DNA of 64,000 nucleotides from Chondrosia reniformis. Its lineage: Eukaryota; Porifera; Demospongiae; Chondrillida; Chondrillidae. The stretch lies in the NCBI GenBank assembly GCA_947172415.1, contig OX359189.1, positions 1,882,501 through 1,946,500 on the forward strand. Reading direction: 5' to 3'. Positions 1 through 11,957 of the stretch are shown in pieces. Each line of letters opens with the position of its first letter. Position 1 is the first letter of the stretch. Under the pieces are notes generated by a model. That model had not been told where the DNA came from. It did not search any database and worked only from the letters and a program-made list of their open reading frames with translations. A program made the position numbers and the translations under genes.

Positions 1-3000
1 CTACTTAGAGAGTATGGAAGTACTCTCTGATATACATATATATGTCACATTGTTAATGGTTACTGTATGTACTGTATGTATACCTGAACCTACCAATGCA
101 ATTCATCATATCATTGAGCTCAAATCCACTGCGACAAGTACACACAAATGATCCTTCAGTGTTGGCACAGTCTTGACCAAAGTCACAAGGCAGGACAGCT
201 AGGGAGCACTCATCAATATCTGCAAGGTAATGTGTATACACTGTAATGATGTCTTTTTCAGATATGTATTCCTCAAGTTTAAATTCGAATTGAATTTGAA
301 AACATGAGTAAGACATTTGTAATTTGGGCTTGAAAAATTAGGTGTCAATTCCTCTTTAAAGCTTAGGTTGCAGACCACCCTTATAGAAGGCCACGCCCTA
401 GTTGCACTCAGGCAATGAATATAATTTGTGGTTAGGGTGACATTCATCACATTTACCTTCACAACTGATACTGTCATGGGCAAGCAGATAGCCTGTATTG
501 CAGACACACTGAAATGTTCCGGGTAAGTTTTCACAATCATGTTCACAAATAGCTTCACCATTGTCACATTCATCAATATCTACAAATAACAAATATATAC
601 AAGAAACAATAAATGAATGCATTGACTACAATAAACATTACAATAAACATCTAAAATTCACCAATACAATTTCTTCCATTATTAATATCCTCAAATCCAT
701 CAAGACAACTGCAGTTATATGAGCCCTGAGTGTTGGTACATATAGCATTAGTGTGGCAGTCATCCGTTTCCAGTGCACATTCATCAATGTCTACAGTAGT
801 AAAGCAAATCTGCATGCATAACAAATCAACACATTCACATTCGTGTAGCTTATTTTGTACAATATTGCTCATTAACAAACATGCGTACATACCAAGGGTT
901 CTTTCAGGGGGGGAGGGGCATTTGCCTACCCCCTTGAAAAATTTGTGACAAATGTTATGGAGTATGTATGTACAATGTACATGAAACACTTTCTGTTCCA
1001 TAAAAAGCTACTCATAAACCTTTTGCAATACCTCTGAAAATCAATCTTGGAAGGACTACAAAACCCATATTATCTAGATGACTATATATGTGCCAGAATG
1101 AACATTGGTGCAATAAATATGTCCCCCCCTTCATTTCTATTATCATCATTTCCCCTCCTCCCCCTCCCCCTTCGTAAATACTCTGAAAGAAACACACATA
1201 CCTACACATGACCTTCTGTCCCTGTCCAACTCAAGTCCGTTTGGACAAAGGCATATGTAATCACCAACAGTATTGAAGCATGTATGACTGCATTCATTAG
1301 TACCCACTTCACATTCATCAATGTCTGCATGAAGGAGATAAATGGTATTAATGAAAGCTGTCGATATAACTGATAAAAAAATTATTATTTTATGGGATCA
1401 ACATAACAGTCATAATGATAACAGTTTAGTTTTTCAAATATATCCAGCAGAGGAGAAGGAGCTAATTATTATCAGAAGTAAGTACTCTCTCATCCCAAAA
1501 GACACGCATGTATATAGATGCAAAATGAGTATAAACTTACCATTACATATGACCATGTCGTTGCCAAGGGCATATCCATTAAAACAATCACAATGAAAAC
1601 TTCCAATTTCATTAATGCACCGTTGTTGACAGCCACCTCTGTTATCCTCGCATTCAACAACATCTACACACATTATGGAAATCGTATTTGTCAAACTGGT
1701 TAATTTATAAACAGTTTCATCTTCACGTACCGATACAGGAGAGTCCATTAGAGCTAAGGTAATATCCAATGTTACAGGTACAGTAGAAGGACCCATAATT
1801 ATTGAAACAGTTCTGATCACATCCTCCATTGTTAGTTAGACACTCATTAATATCTAAATTAATAGAAGGCATTAGAATAGTATAACTAGTGTGCTCAATG
1901 GTGTACTTTTGCAGAGATGCATGCGTAACTCTGTGTCTAACAGAATTACAATTAGACTAAATTTATATAGCAATGTAATACATACCATCACAATTGTGTC
2001 CATTGCCATTCAGAGAGAAGCCAGTATTACAGGTACAGTAATAACTTCCAATAGTATTGAAACAGTTATGTTCACATCCTCCATTATTGGATTGACATTC
2101 ATTGATATCTGTGAAGTTAGGCATGCAAATTAAACTTAAACTAATAGTTTCACTAATTTCTTTCAAATTGAAAACAAGGTTACTTTGGCGCTTACCATCA
2201 CACTGTCTTCCATTGGATTGTAGACGATATCCTGTATAACAGCTACAGGTGTAGCCTCCACAAGTATTGTGGCAATTCTGCTGACATAAATGAGTTCCAC
2301 TAGAGCATTCATCAGTGTCTACACCAAGATACGTATATTTAACAGAGGTAGGTCCATCACACGATCATCAGTTTAATTATTATTATATCACTATTCAGGC
2401 ACTTACCATAGCAATCGCCAGACCCATAACCATTGCAACAGTTATATCTAGATTCAGATCTGTAAGCTGTCCTGTATCTTGTTACATAACCATATCTATA
2501 TGTGATAATTCAAAAAATAAGTTATAACAGGCAACAGGTTCTTCACGAAGTATAGGATAGTTAAACCAGCTATTTACGATATATACTAGTCGGGCATTAA
2601 TGATAGTAGAGAGTGTTTTCTTTCTCAAAACAGCCAACGTACGTGTTACATCTACGTCGTCCCCAAAATCCACAACTTGTAGTACCAGTTCTGGTGTGTG
2701 AAGAATAAGCTTGCTGGTAGGCCACTTGAACAGAGTAGTATAGTTTGCATTGTCTGAACGAAAAAAGAGAATTTTTCCAATGGAATAGAAAACTCTGGAG
2801 GTGTTAATTTAAGGTAATTTCGCATGTACGCTCACCCGCATCCCAAGCAACTCTCCACAGCAGCTAAAACAATGGCCAATTTGAGAACTAAGTGAACACC
2901 TAAAATTAAGAATACTCACGTAAACCAATATTTTATTCTCCTTTTTAAACTTCGTACCTGCCATTCTAGTGCTTTTTCTCGCTCAGTGGTAAGAGGGGTG

Positions 3001-3715
3001 TGTGTGTCTCAAAGTCGTCAGTCTTCAAGGGCGTGGTCCTCGTTACCAATGTTGCGGTTTACGAGCCGTAAAGAAAGTAATCGTCATTTTAAAAATGGCC
3101 CCGAGCCCCCCGGGGTTAATTGTCTGTAAATGTCCTCTGGCTGGCTCATGCCATTATAATTAATATGTGCAGGCTTCATCAGGAGGTTTGATAATATATG
3201 TAATCCAAGATTCAACAGAGCAAGTAACATTCAGACATACATCAGCATCTATCCACAATTAGCTACCAATTTGCAAAAACAGCAGTGACGGTTGTAACTG
3301 CTACTTCTTAATTCAAGCTATCCTCTTTTGCAAGGAATTATGTATTTGCATCTATATACTCACGTAAACCAATATTTGTGTCACTGATCATGCAATTTCT
3401 ATGCTACAGGCAGTTGGGTTTCCATGGCTATTCTATATAGCATACGTAAGCAACGCGTAAAGTAAGTGACATTACGAAAACGTTCTATGTGAAGGTTCAA
3501 GTACTTACACTGACGTATTCATAGGCGATACCGAATGCTGGAAACGGATTCGTAACTCTTAAATTTACTACTGTGTCGTCTTTCTGCGGCATTAAAGTAT
3601 CACCATTTTCTGGTCCAAACGGATAACCGAGAAACTCTTCAATATGTACCGAAATGGCAAATCTTTGCAGGAGAAGCCATACAAGAATAGCAAAGTGGTA
3701 CTTCATGACTTCCAT
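1..3715 (-). CDS. Secreted/ECM protein copy A: signal peptide, NIDO N-terminus, EMI-like module, EGF array (3' end outside window)
   Basis: The first exon (3509–3715) starts [16 protein letters not shown], a clear signal peptide, followed by [20 protein letters not shown] and a PFPAFG motif; this is the start of a NIDO domain as in nidogen and tectorin-type proteins. It ends in a gtaagt donor. A possible 28-nt micro-exon lies at about 2834–2861. An EMI-like module follows, split by an intron: [11 protein letters not shown] (about 2640–2700), then TRYRTAYRS...[12 protein letters not shown] (2405–2496). Eight exons of about 120 bp each then encode one EGF-like repeat: near 2196–2323, 1985–2111, 1732–1855, 1545–1664, 1205–1325, 659–792, 458–582 and 98–221. 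Most begin DIDEC or DINEC, the calcium-binding EGF signature. The middle of the NIDO domain was not resolved. The product is probably an extracellular matrix or adhesion protein. Only the start and the modular layout are secure; the 3' end lies left of base 1. Confidence 0.8.
50..3431. repeat. Tandem segmental duplication, unit A (partner 8520–11,957)
   Basis: Exons, introns and non-coding sequence of this block recur about 8.5 kb to the right, in the same orientation. The stretch 2960–3431 matches 11,450–11,957 almost base for base, including non-coding sequence around TGGCCCCGAGCCCCCCGGGG. Similarity ends abruptly after CTATTCTATATAG. Differences include an extra ~300 bp in unit A near 850–1190, one extra EGF exon in unit B and a foldback insertion in unit B. 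Confidence 0.9.
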
Positions 3716-4043
3716 GGCCAGATACTTTAAGGAGTTACTTCAACTATTGCTGCATGAAGTGAGTGTGGTGGGAGGGACCTGTGGTCGCCACACCCAGTTA
3801 TAGTAGTAGACCCCCTACGTATACATGTATACGGATGCCTATATATAGTATATCTATATTATGCATAGATTGACTTTATGATTACAACAATTAAAGTTTA
3901 TACACAAGCTTTCAACATTATAATTAGGTAAATAAGTAAGCAGTAGTTGACAACATTCTAATGTCAGCACTGAGCAAAAATTAAAAATCTGTTGTCTAAT
4001 TATAAAATGGCAGGCTGAATTATTGGAAATGCTGTTCCATGTT

Positions 4044-7000
4044 TCAAGAAGTACCTCTGCAACCTGTGTAAAAACAAACACGTGAATAAATAACTTGACC
4101 ACATCAGCTTAACAAGCCCTTTCCCATCAATAGTGAAGGATTGAATATATAACTGTATTATCAATACAAAATATACTATCAGAATTGTTACTCAAAGTAA
4201 CACAAAGTTTTCAGCTTACCTCTCTGTCTTGTTAACCTTTACAACATCAATTTCCCTTCTTTTCCTTCCAAGAAATGAAAGAGCATCATCCACAAGATCT
4301 CTGACGATGCCAAGTGGATTAAATATTGGCAAACGTAGGCCAATTTGTACAGGAGACTGGCGGAAGAAACTGATTCTAGCAGACACATCAATGTAGCCAC
4401 TCTCAAAAGCTCCCAGACTAGCATCAAAGGTAATCTCTTGGAGGTCCACTATGCCATCAAGACCAGCTGTCAATACTGCAGATAACACTGCTAAAGTGGC
4501 TCTGATGGCTTGTTTCAGAACCTCCAGGGCTGCCTTGGCAATGTTTACAAGAATACGAGCCTTATCCACTACAATTCGAGCTGCACTTAGAGCTATTTCT
4601 ACTGTTGTAAGAGCTGCTTCTGCTATTCCCAGGGCTATCTGAGCTGCTATTAGGGCTACCCTAAGAGCTGCCTGGATTATGGCAGATGCAATATTCTTTA
4701 GTATACAGATCGGATCAGGAATTCTGAAGCAACAGCTGTCCCATTTGATGCATGGTAAGATACACTTCCCCCAGACTTTAACTGCACATCCACATCCACA
4801 TAAAAAGGGAATACAGACTAAAAAAAACAAAGAAAATGTGGACATGTATTTATCTTCCATGAAAGTTCCAATCTTAAACTAAACAGAACTAATATATAAA
4901 CGGAATCCCAGAAATATAATATACATGTGTCTTACTTGAACGGCATCTTTGAATTTGAGAGATGCTTGATATTTTATTTGAAAGGTCTGAAAGTTTGCGC
5001 CTAAGTGAATGTACTTTTTCTCGGGCTGAGCGAACATGATCTTCAACTCTTCTAAAAGCCTCAACTGCACTGTCAAATACTGCCTGTGCTCTATCAACCT
5101 TAGCCTGTGCTTCATTAATAGCATCCTTTGCTGAATCAGATATTGCTTTAACACCATCTCGGATAGCATTAGCAATTTTTCGTAGAATTGTTATCTCTAA
5201 AGCACCAGAGGCTCTGAAGCTTGCATCCTGAAGCCTTTCATAAGGTGCATATACCATTAGACTAGCTTTAAGAACCCCAAAAATGTCCCCAGAAAGGGAT
5301 ACCTTGTATCTATTATCACTGACTTGCAGCATAGCTTTTACACTAATCCCAAGAACAGATACATAGCCAGAGGCGTTAACATTAACAACCTGTGGATTAC
5401 TCTGAACCAGTGCATACAAAAATGGACCCTTGTTTCTAATACTTTTGGATTCTGTCATAGTCAAGAGCCCAGCGACATTAATGGGCGGAAGCCTGCCACT
5501 GACTTCTATTAGTCTGGGAGGATCTATGGTAACCTCCGCCTCAATTTCAAAACCAATGATGTTAATTGTTCCCTTGAAATAAAATCCGGATGGAATTGTT
5601 AGGGAAAGTGCTGGAATAAACTTTTGCAGCGGAGAATAAGAGACTATTACACCATCTGGAAATCCAGTATCACCAAGGAAGGATGGAAGAGTAACACCAA
5701 TACAGAATAGATTTAAAACTCTTTGAATGGTCAAGGAACTGAATTCAGCAAAGAAGAAATTGTCGCTGGGTCTATTTGGATCCAATCCAATAACTGCTGT
5801 GGCTTCTAAGACATCACAAGTTCCAATGCGGATCATACCTCCGAAAGCCAATCCTGACAGGGGAACACCCGGTGAGATTGCCACATTTATGAACATATTG
5901 CAAAAGTCAACAGGTAGTCCAAAGGCTCCTTCCCAGCAGCCACTCATTGCTAACTCAAGTGCCAGAGAGAACATTGGCAACTTAACTCTCACTCCTCCAA
6001 TTAAGGTGACAGGGCCAACATCAGCCTCAGCTGCAATGGCAAGGGAAAACTCTTCTCTAGTGAACAGCATATCTAAATAGGCACTTTTTAAGGTAAGGGA
6101 ACTGATTTGAAAATCTTTGACATTAGCCATGACAGTAGTGACTCCACTATCTAAAAATCTCACTAAAAGATCAAAGTTGGCATCAGCCCCGAGCAACTCT
6201 CTGGCCAAGCTACAAAATATGTCACTTTGGCAACCGGAAGGCCATGTAGATCTGGCAAAGAGTATAATTCCTTTCTCTAATGGTCCTGTGATTTCACTAA
6301 GAACAGCACCCTTCAAAGGTATTTGGTTATAAGACTTTGGAACTAAAACAAAAGCAATATCAAGTTCTTGGTTAAGCAAAGCAATGCGTTTAGCCAGGCT
6401 TCCAATAATTGGTTTGAATAGGTTTGCCAACAGAAAGTTTTCAACTTCAGCTCCTACTATCCAATCCTTCTCATTGTCAACGCATGCACTAATACCAGCT
6501 CTTAGAGTAGAGGAATGAAGGACATCACCAGAAACACAAATACCCTCCGGATCTATGCTCAATTCTGGAAAATATATCACCAGGTCTGGAATGCCAACTT
6601 TCTCCAAAGAAGATATGCTTATAAGTCCAGAAGACAATGCATCTGCCAATTCAAATAAGCTCAAGCGCATGCCATTTGCCAAAACACTGTATCCACCACT
6701 AGCAAAGTCCACTTCTATCATGAAAAGGATCCCATCTATCATCAAGCTTCCTTTCACATAGAGTCTATGCAACTGTAATGAGTTTGAAAACTTCAGTGAC
6801 ACTACAACTATTTCAGCTTCAATATCAATGGCATCGGAAAACAGATTGAAATCAAGTTTCAGTGGAGCTTCTATCTCAATAATTCTATTATCCAGATCCA
6901 ACATCAACTTTGTAATGGATATATCCAAGATATCACCAAGTATATCAACAGATGGCAGTGAAAAATCATGGCTTAAAGCATTGATCATGCTCCCTATATC

Positions 7001-10000
7001 AAGATTCCCAATGGCATCAAAATCCATAAAACCAGCTTCATTAAATGCCAAGAGGAAATTGTTTGAAAGAAGCTCAGTGATAAAACCCAAGCGAGCCTGG
7101 ATGTCGTTTAAATGAAGGGCAGAGACTGGTATATTTAGAGCTGAGAGAGTACCCACATCTATATTAAAGGATGAGGTTGAATAGGCAAGTTGGAGCTTAG
7201 GAAGAGATAGATCACCAAAAAAGGGAATATCCCTTATGTCAATGTCTAGGATATTGTCTAAAATATCTGCCAATGAAAATTCTAAATCAATATCCAGTGT
7301 ATTACAGCCACTAAGTATGGCTAATTCTGGTGGAACACGGTCTGCATCATTAATAGACTGATAGAATATCACACACACCCGATCGGAAAACCAATCACCC
7401 AGCTGTAACATACCACTGATTGCCAAATGTATTACATAGGTATCCGTATCATACGTACCCAATAGTGACAAGTCAGTAAGTGATAGGACAGTGTCTAACG
7501 AGCCGCTAGGTATAGAAACACCAGTCAGAGTGGACACAAAGTTGACAAGGTCAAGACGATAGTTCTCTGGAGATGTGGCTCTAATTGACCATATTGAATC
7601 ACTAAAGTCAACTGATATAAGGAAATGAGTGCCATCCTCACCACCCAGAAATAAGGATCCAGACATAGTTAAGTTGGTTATCATAGGAGAAGAGAGTAAA
7701 TCTGAAATGCTCATGTATAGCTTAATATTGTCTATTTCGAGAAAATTGGGAAAGAACACCATTCGACTATCTGTTTCCTCTGTTTCTATAACAAAGTCAC
7801 CAGTTTGGCAATTGTAGCAAATTTCTTTTAAATTAGTACTGATGGGCAACCTGAGGCCATTTCCTTCATCTCCAAGAATTGCAAGAGCCAAATCTGAAGA
7901 AGAAATCTTTTGAGTTTCTTCAAAAGCTGAACATGTAAGAGTGCTATTCTCAATGCCAGTTGCACTCCTGGTATAGCCCAGACTTGTAAGCTTAGAGAAG
8001 AGTTCTAGCATACAGTCACAAAGGTTTGCCCTACAGTCCTGCAAAGCCTCTCGTATGGTAGAAAAGAATTCCAAATTGGCTGGTTCCAGTGTAATGTCTC
8101 CAATTTCAAATTCTAAGAAATTGTACATAGATAAATATAAGCTAAATTTATGTGTTAGACTAGTCTAACACGTAACGTGCAGGGCTGCATGCAGAACTTG
8201 GGGTGGGGGGCGCAAAATAAATTTTCCATTATTTAGGGGGGGCAATGGTATGAGGGTGATGAAGCAGTTTATGGGGTTCCCAAAAGTTTAGTCTCAAAAG
8301 TCCATGCACCCCTGCCTCCCCTCTATGTGGCCCTGGTATGTATAAGATTAATATAATTCTGATAACTCACTCATGCAACCTTCTCCATCTAATGTCACAA
8401 CATATCCTTGTGGACAACTGCATCCATATCCTCCTGGTGTGTTACTGCATATTTGAGTTTCAGTGCAGTGGTGAATACCTAGACTGCACTCATTAATATC
8501 TGTAAAAAGGTGTTTATATATACATTGTTAATGTTAATGGTTACTGTATGTATACCTGAACCTACCAATGCAATTCATCATATCATTGAGCTCAAATCCA
8601 CTGCGACAAGTACACACAAATGATCCTTCAGTGTTGGCACAGTCTTGACCAAAGTAACAAGGCAGGACAGCTAGGGAGCACTCATCAATATCTGCAAGGT
8701 AATGTTATATACGTGTGTGTATATATATATAAAATTATACACTGTAACTTTAAATTACTTGCAGACCTCCCTTATAGAAGGCCACACCCTAGTTGTACTT
8801 GGGCAATGAATATAGTTTGTGGTCAGGGTGACATTCATCACATTTACCTTCACAACTGATACTGTCATGGGCAAGCAGATAGCCTGTATTGCAGACACAC
8901 TGGAAGGTTCCAGGTAGGTTTTCACAATCATGTTCACAAACAGCTTCACCATTGTCACATTCATCAATATCTACAAATAACAAATATATACAATAAACAA
9001 TATGCATTGACTACAATAAACATTACTATCTAAAATTCACCAATACAATTTCTTCCATTATTAATATCCTCGAATCCATCAAGACAACTGCAGTTATATG
9101 AGCCCTGAGTGTTTGTACATATAGCATTAGTGTGGCAGTCATCCGTTTCCAGTGCACATTCATCAATGTCTACAATAGTAAAGCAAATCTGCATGCATAA
9201 CAAATCAGTACATTCGCATTATGTACGTAGTATGTATCTATACATTTTTTGTATACATACACATACCTACACATGACCTTCTGTCCCTGTCCAACTCAAG
9301 TCCAGTTGGACAAAGGCATACGTAATCACCAACAGTATTGAAGCACGTATGACTGCATTCATCAGTACCCATTTCACACTCATCAATGTCTGCATGAAGG
9401 AGATTAATTGTATATAGTAAATTAATGAAAGCTATCAAAATAACTAGAAATTACTAGAGAATTGTTATGATAATCATTTTATGGGATCAACCTAACAGTC
9501 ATAATGATAACAGTTAATTAATATATCTAGCTATCCAGCAGAGGAGAAGGAGCTAATTATTATCAGAAGTAAGTACTCTCTCATCCCAAAAGACACGCAG
9601 CATATATAGTTAAGATGCAAAATGGTGATTCACTTTAATCCATATACTAACCATTACATATAACCATGTCGTTGCCAAGGGCATATCCATTAAAGCAATC
9701 ACAATGAAAACTTCCAATTTCATTAATGCACCGTTGTTGACAGCCACCTCTGTTTTCCTCGCACTCAACAACATCTACACACATGTGCAATTGAATTTTG
9801 TCAAACTGGTTAATTTATAAACAGTTTCATCTTCACGTACCGATACAGGAGAGTCCATTAGAGCTAAGGTAATACCCAATGTTACAGGTACAGTAGAATG
9901 ACCCATAATTATTGAAACAGTTATGTTCACATCCTCCATTGTTAGTTAGACACTCATTAATATCTAAAATTAATAGAAGGCATTAGAATAGTATAACTAG

Positions 10001-11380
10001 TGTGCTCAATGGTGTACTTTTGCAGAGATGCATGCATAACTCTGTGTCTCATAGAATCACAATTAGACTAAACTTATATAGCAATGTAATACATACCATC
10101 ACAATTGTGTCCATTGCCATTCAGAGAGAAGCCAGTATTACAGGTACAGAAATAACTTCCGATAGCATTGTAACAGTTATGTTCACATCCTCCATTGTTA
10201 GTTAGACACTCATTAATATCTAAAATTAATAGAAGGCGTTAGAATAGTATAACTAATGTGCTCAATGGTGTACTTTTGCAGAGATACATGCATAACTCTG
10301 TATCTCACAGAATCACAATTAGACTAAACTTATATAGCAATGTAATACATACCATCACAATCGTGTCCATTGCCATTCAGAGAGAAGCCAGTATTACAGG
10401 TACAGTAATAACTTCCGATAGTATTGAAACAGTTATGTTCACATCCTCCATTAATGGATTGACATTCATTGATATCTGTGAAGTTAGGCATGTAAATTAG
10501 ACTTAATAGATTCTAAACTAATAGTTTCACTTAATTAAATTTCTTTCAATAATTAACAAGGTTATACTTCGGCGCTTACCATCACACTGTCTTCCATTGG
10601 ATTGGAGATGATATCCTGTATGACAGCTACAAGTGTAGCCTCCACAAGTATTGTGGCAATTGTGCTGACATGAAGTTCCGCTAGAGCATTCATTAGTGTC
10701 TACACCAAGATACGTATATTTAACAGAGGTAGGTCCATCACACGATCATCAGTTTAATTATTATTATATCACTAATCACTTACCATAGCAATCGCCAGAC
10801 CCATAACCATTGCAACAGTTATATCTAGATTCAGATCTGTAAGCTGTCCTGTATCTTGTTGCATAACCGTATCTATGAGTGATAGAGGTTATTTGTTGCG
10901 ATAGATACGGTTAGGATACTGAGATTTATTGAGCAGCTGTAATATAAATAGAAGAATTCTATTTAAAAGAATTCATGTTGCAGTTGCTCAATAAATCTCA
11001 CTATCCTAATGTGTGATAATTCAGAAAATTAGTTATGACAGGCAACTGAGAGTTCTTCGTGAAGCATAGGATAGTTAAACCAGCTATTTACGATATAAAC
11101 TAGTCAGGCATTAATGATAGTAGAGAGTGTTTTCTTTCTCAAAACAGCCAACGTACGTGTTACATCTACGTCGTCCCCAAAATCCACAACTTGTAGTACC
11201 AGTTCTGGTATGTGTGGTATATGCTTGCGGGTAGTCCACTTGTACAGAGTAGTATAGTTTGCATTGTCTGAACGAAAAAAGAGAATTTTTCCAATGGAAT
11301 AGAAAACTCTGGAGGTGTTAATTTAAGGTAATTTCGCATGTACGCTCACCCGCATCCCAAGCAACTCTCCACAGCAGCTA
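4044..11380 (-). CDS. Copy B of the EMI/EGF gene with a giant unrecognised C-terminal region; 5' exon not found
   Basis: This is a paralogue of the gene starting at 3715, in tandem and on the same strand. The EMI-like module is again split (about 11,160–11,240 and 10,783–10,878). EGF exons follow near 10,580–10,701, 10,353–10,477, 10,097–10,221, 9840–9963, 9655–9774, 9268–9390, 9044–9171, 8851–8971, 8566–8692 and 8371–8499. The exon at 4936–8112 adds about 1,059 residues, and 4220–4817 adds about 199 more before a short last exon ending at TGA 4044–4046; the splice phases agree. Copy B has one more EGF exon than copy A in the matching interval. No signal-peptide exon was seen between 11,380 and the next gene, so this copy may be 5'-truncated, may use a distant first exon, or may be a pseudogene. 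The open 3.2-kb exon argues against old decay. Confidence 0.75.
4220..4817 (-). CDS. Penultimate exon of copy B: Ala-rich amphipathic helix, tail with RKRR
   Basis: The acceptor (tttttttag) and phase join it to the giant exon. It begins with a cysteine-rich patch ([21 protein letters not shown]). About 75 residues of Ala/Ile/Leu-rich repeats follow (for example [20 protein letters not shown]), predicted to form one long amphipathic helix without prolines. A beta-like segment comes next, then [10 protein letters not shown], a dibasic furin-type cleavage motif close to the C-terminus. The donor is gtaagc at 4215–4219, and the next exon ends within a few codons. The helix could be a membrane-active or oligomerising segment, but the sequence does not say which. 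Confidence 0.7.
4936..8112 (-). CDS. Giant C-terminal exon of copy B: repetitive hydrophobic beta-rich region
   Basis: One uninterrupted reading frame of about 1,059 residues, entered through a ttcttag acceptor (phase-compatible with the last EGF exon) and left through a gtaaga donor. The protein alternates short hydrophobic stretches with polar turns. Phrases such as [18 protein letters not shown], [20 protein letters not shown] and [20 protein letters not shown] recur in pattern. This suggests a long beta-solenoid or lipid-transfer-like fold; that is inference, as I do not recognise the family. Paired cysteines (for example CRANLCDC and CYNCQTGDF) fit an extracellular protein. The last ~70 residues become a charged helical segment ([19 protein letters not shown]...) that leads into the helical next exon. 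This exon belongs to the gene spanning 4044–11,380. Confidence 0.8.
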
Positions 11381-11957
11381 AAACAATGGCCAATTTGAGA
11401 ACTAAATGAACACCTAAAATTAAGAATACTCACGTAAACCAATATTCTATTCTCCTTTTTAAACTACGTACCTGCCATTCTAGTGTTTTTTCTCGCTCAG
11501 TGGTAAGAGGGTGTGTGTAGATCTCGAAGTCTCTTTAGTCTTCAAGGGCGTGGTCCTCGTTACCAATGTTGCGGTTTACGAGCCGTAAAGAAAGTAATCG
11601 TCATTTTAAAAATGGCCCCGAGCCCCCCGGGGTTAATTGTCTGTAAATGTCCTCTGGCTGGCTCATGCCATTATAATTAATATGTGCAGGCTTCATCAGG
11701 AGGTTTGATAATATATGTAATCCAAGATTCAACAGAGCAAGTAACATTCAGACATACATCAGCATCTATCCACAATTAGCTACCAATTTGCAAAAACAGC
11801 AGTGACGGTTGTAACTGCTACTTCTTAATTCAAGCTATCCTCTTTTGCAAGGAATTATGTATTTGCATCTATATACTCACGTAAACCAATATTTGTGTCA
11901 CTGATCATGTAGTTTCTATGCTACAGGCAGTTGGGTTTCCATGGCTATTCTATATAG
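8520..11957. repeat. Tandem segmental duplication, unit B (partner 50–3431)
   Basis: Second unit of the duplicated EGF gene block. The right breakpoint is sharp at about 11,957: unit A continues with catacgtaagcaacg and then the signal-peptide exon, while unit B continues with unrelated sequence that includes a LINE remnant. The duplication therefore did not carry the first exon, or the exon was lost later. Confidence 0.88.
10911..11009. mobile_element. Foldback/MITE-like insertion in the EMI intron of copy B
   Basis: Arms 10,911–10,939 and 10,981–11,009 are inverted repeats of 29 nt with two mismatches; each contains gagatttattgagca or its complement. The centre carries a second small palindrome built on GAATTC. 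Copy A lacks this insertion: there ATATCTATA runs directly into TGTGATAATTC. It therefore arrived after the duplication. A shorter inverted pair (taaccgtatctat / atagatacggtta, 10,865–10,913) flanks its left side. Confidence 0.75.

Noticed and set aside
8179-8337. hAT-like MITE bounded by CAGGGCT and GGCCCTG in copy B
   Set aside because: Only 6–7 bp of terminal similarity, and no convincing 8-bp target duplication.
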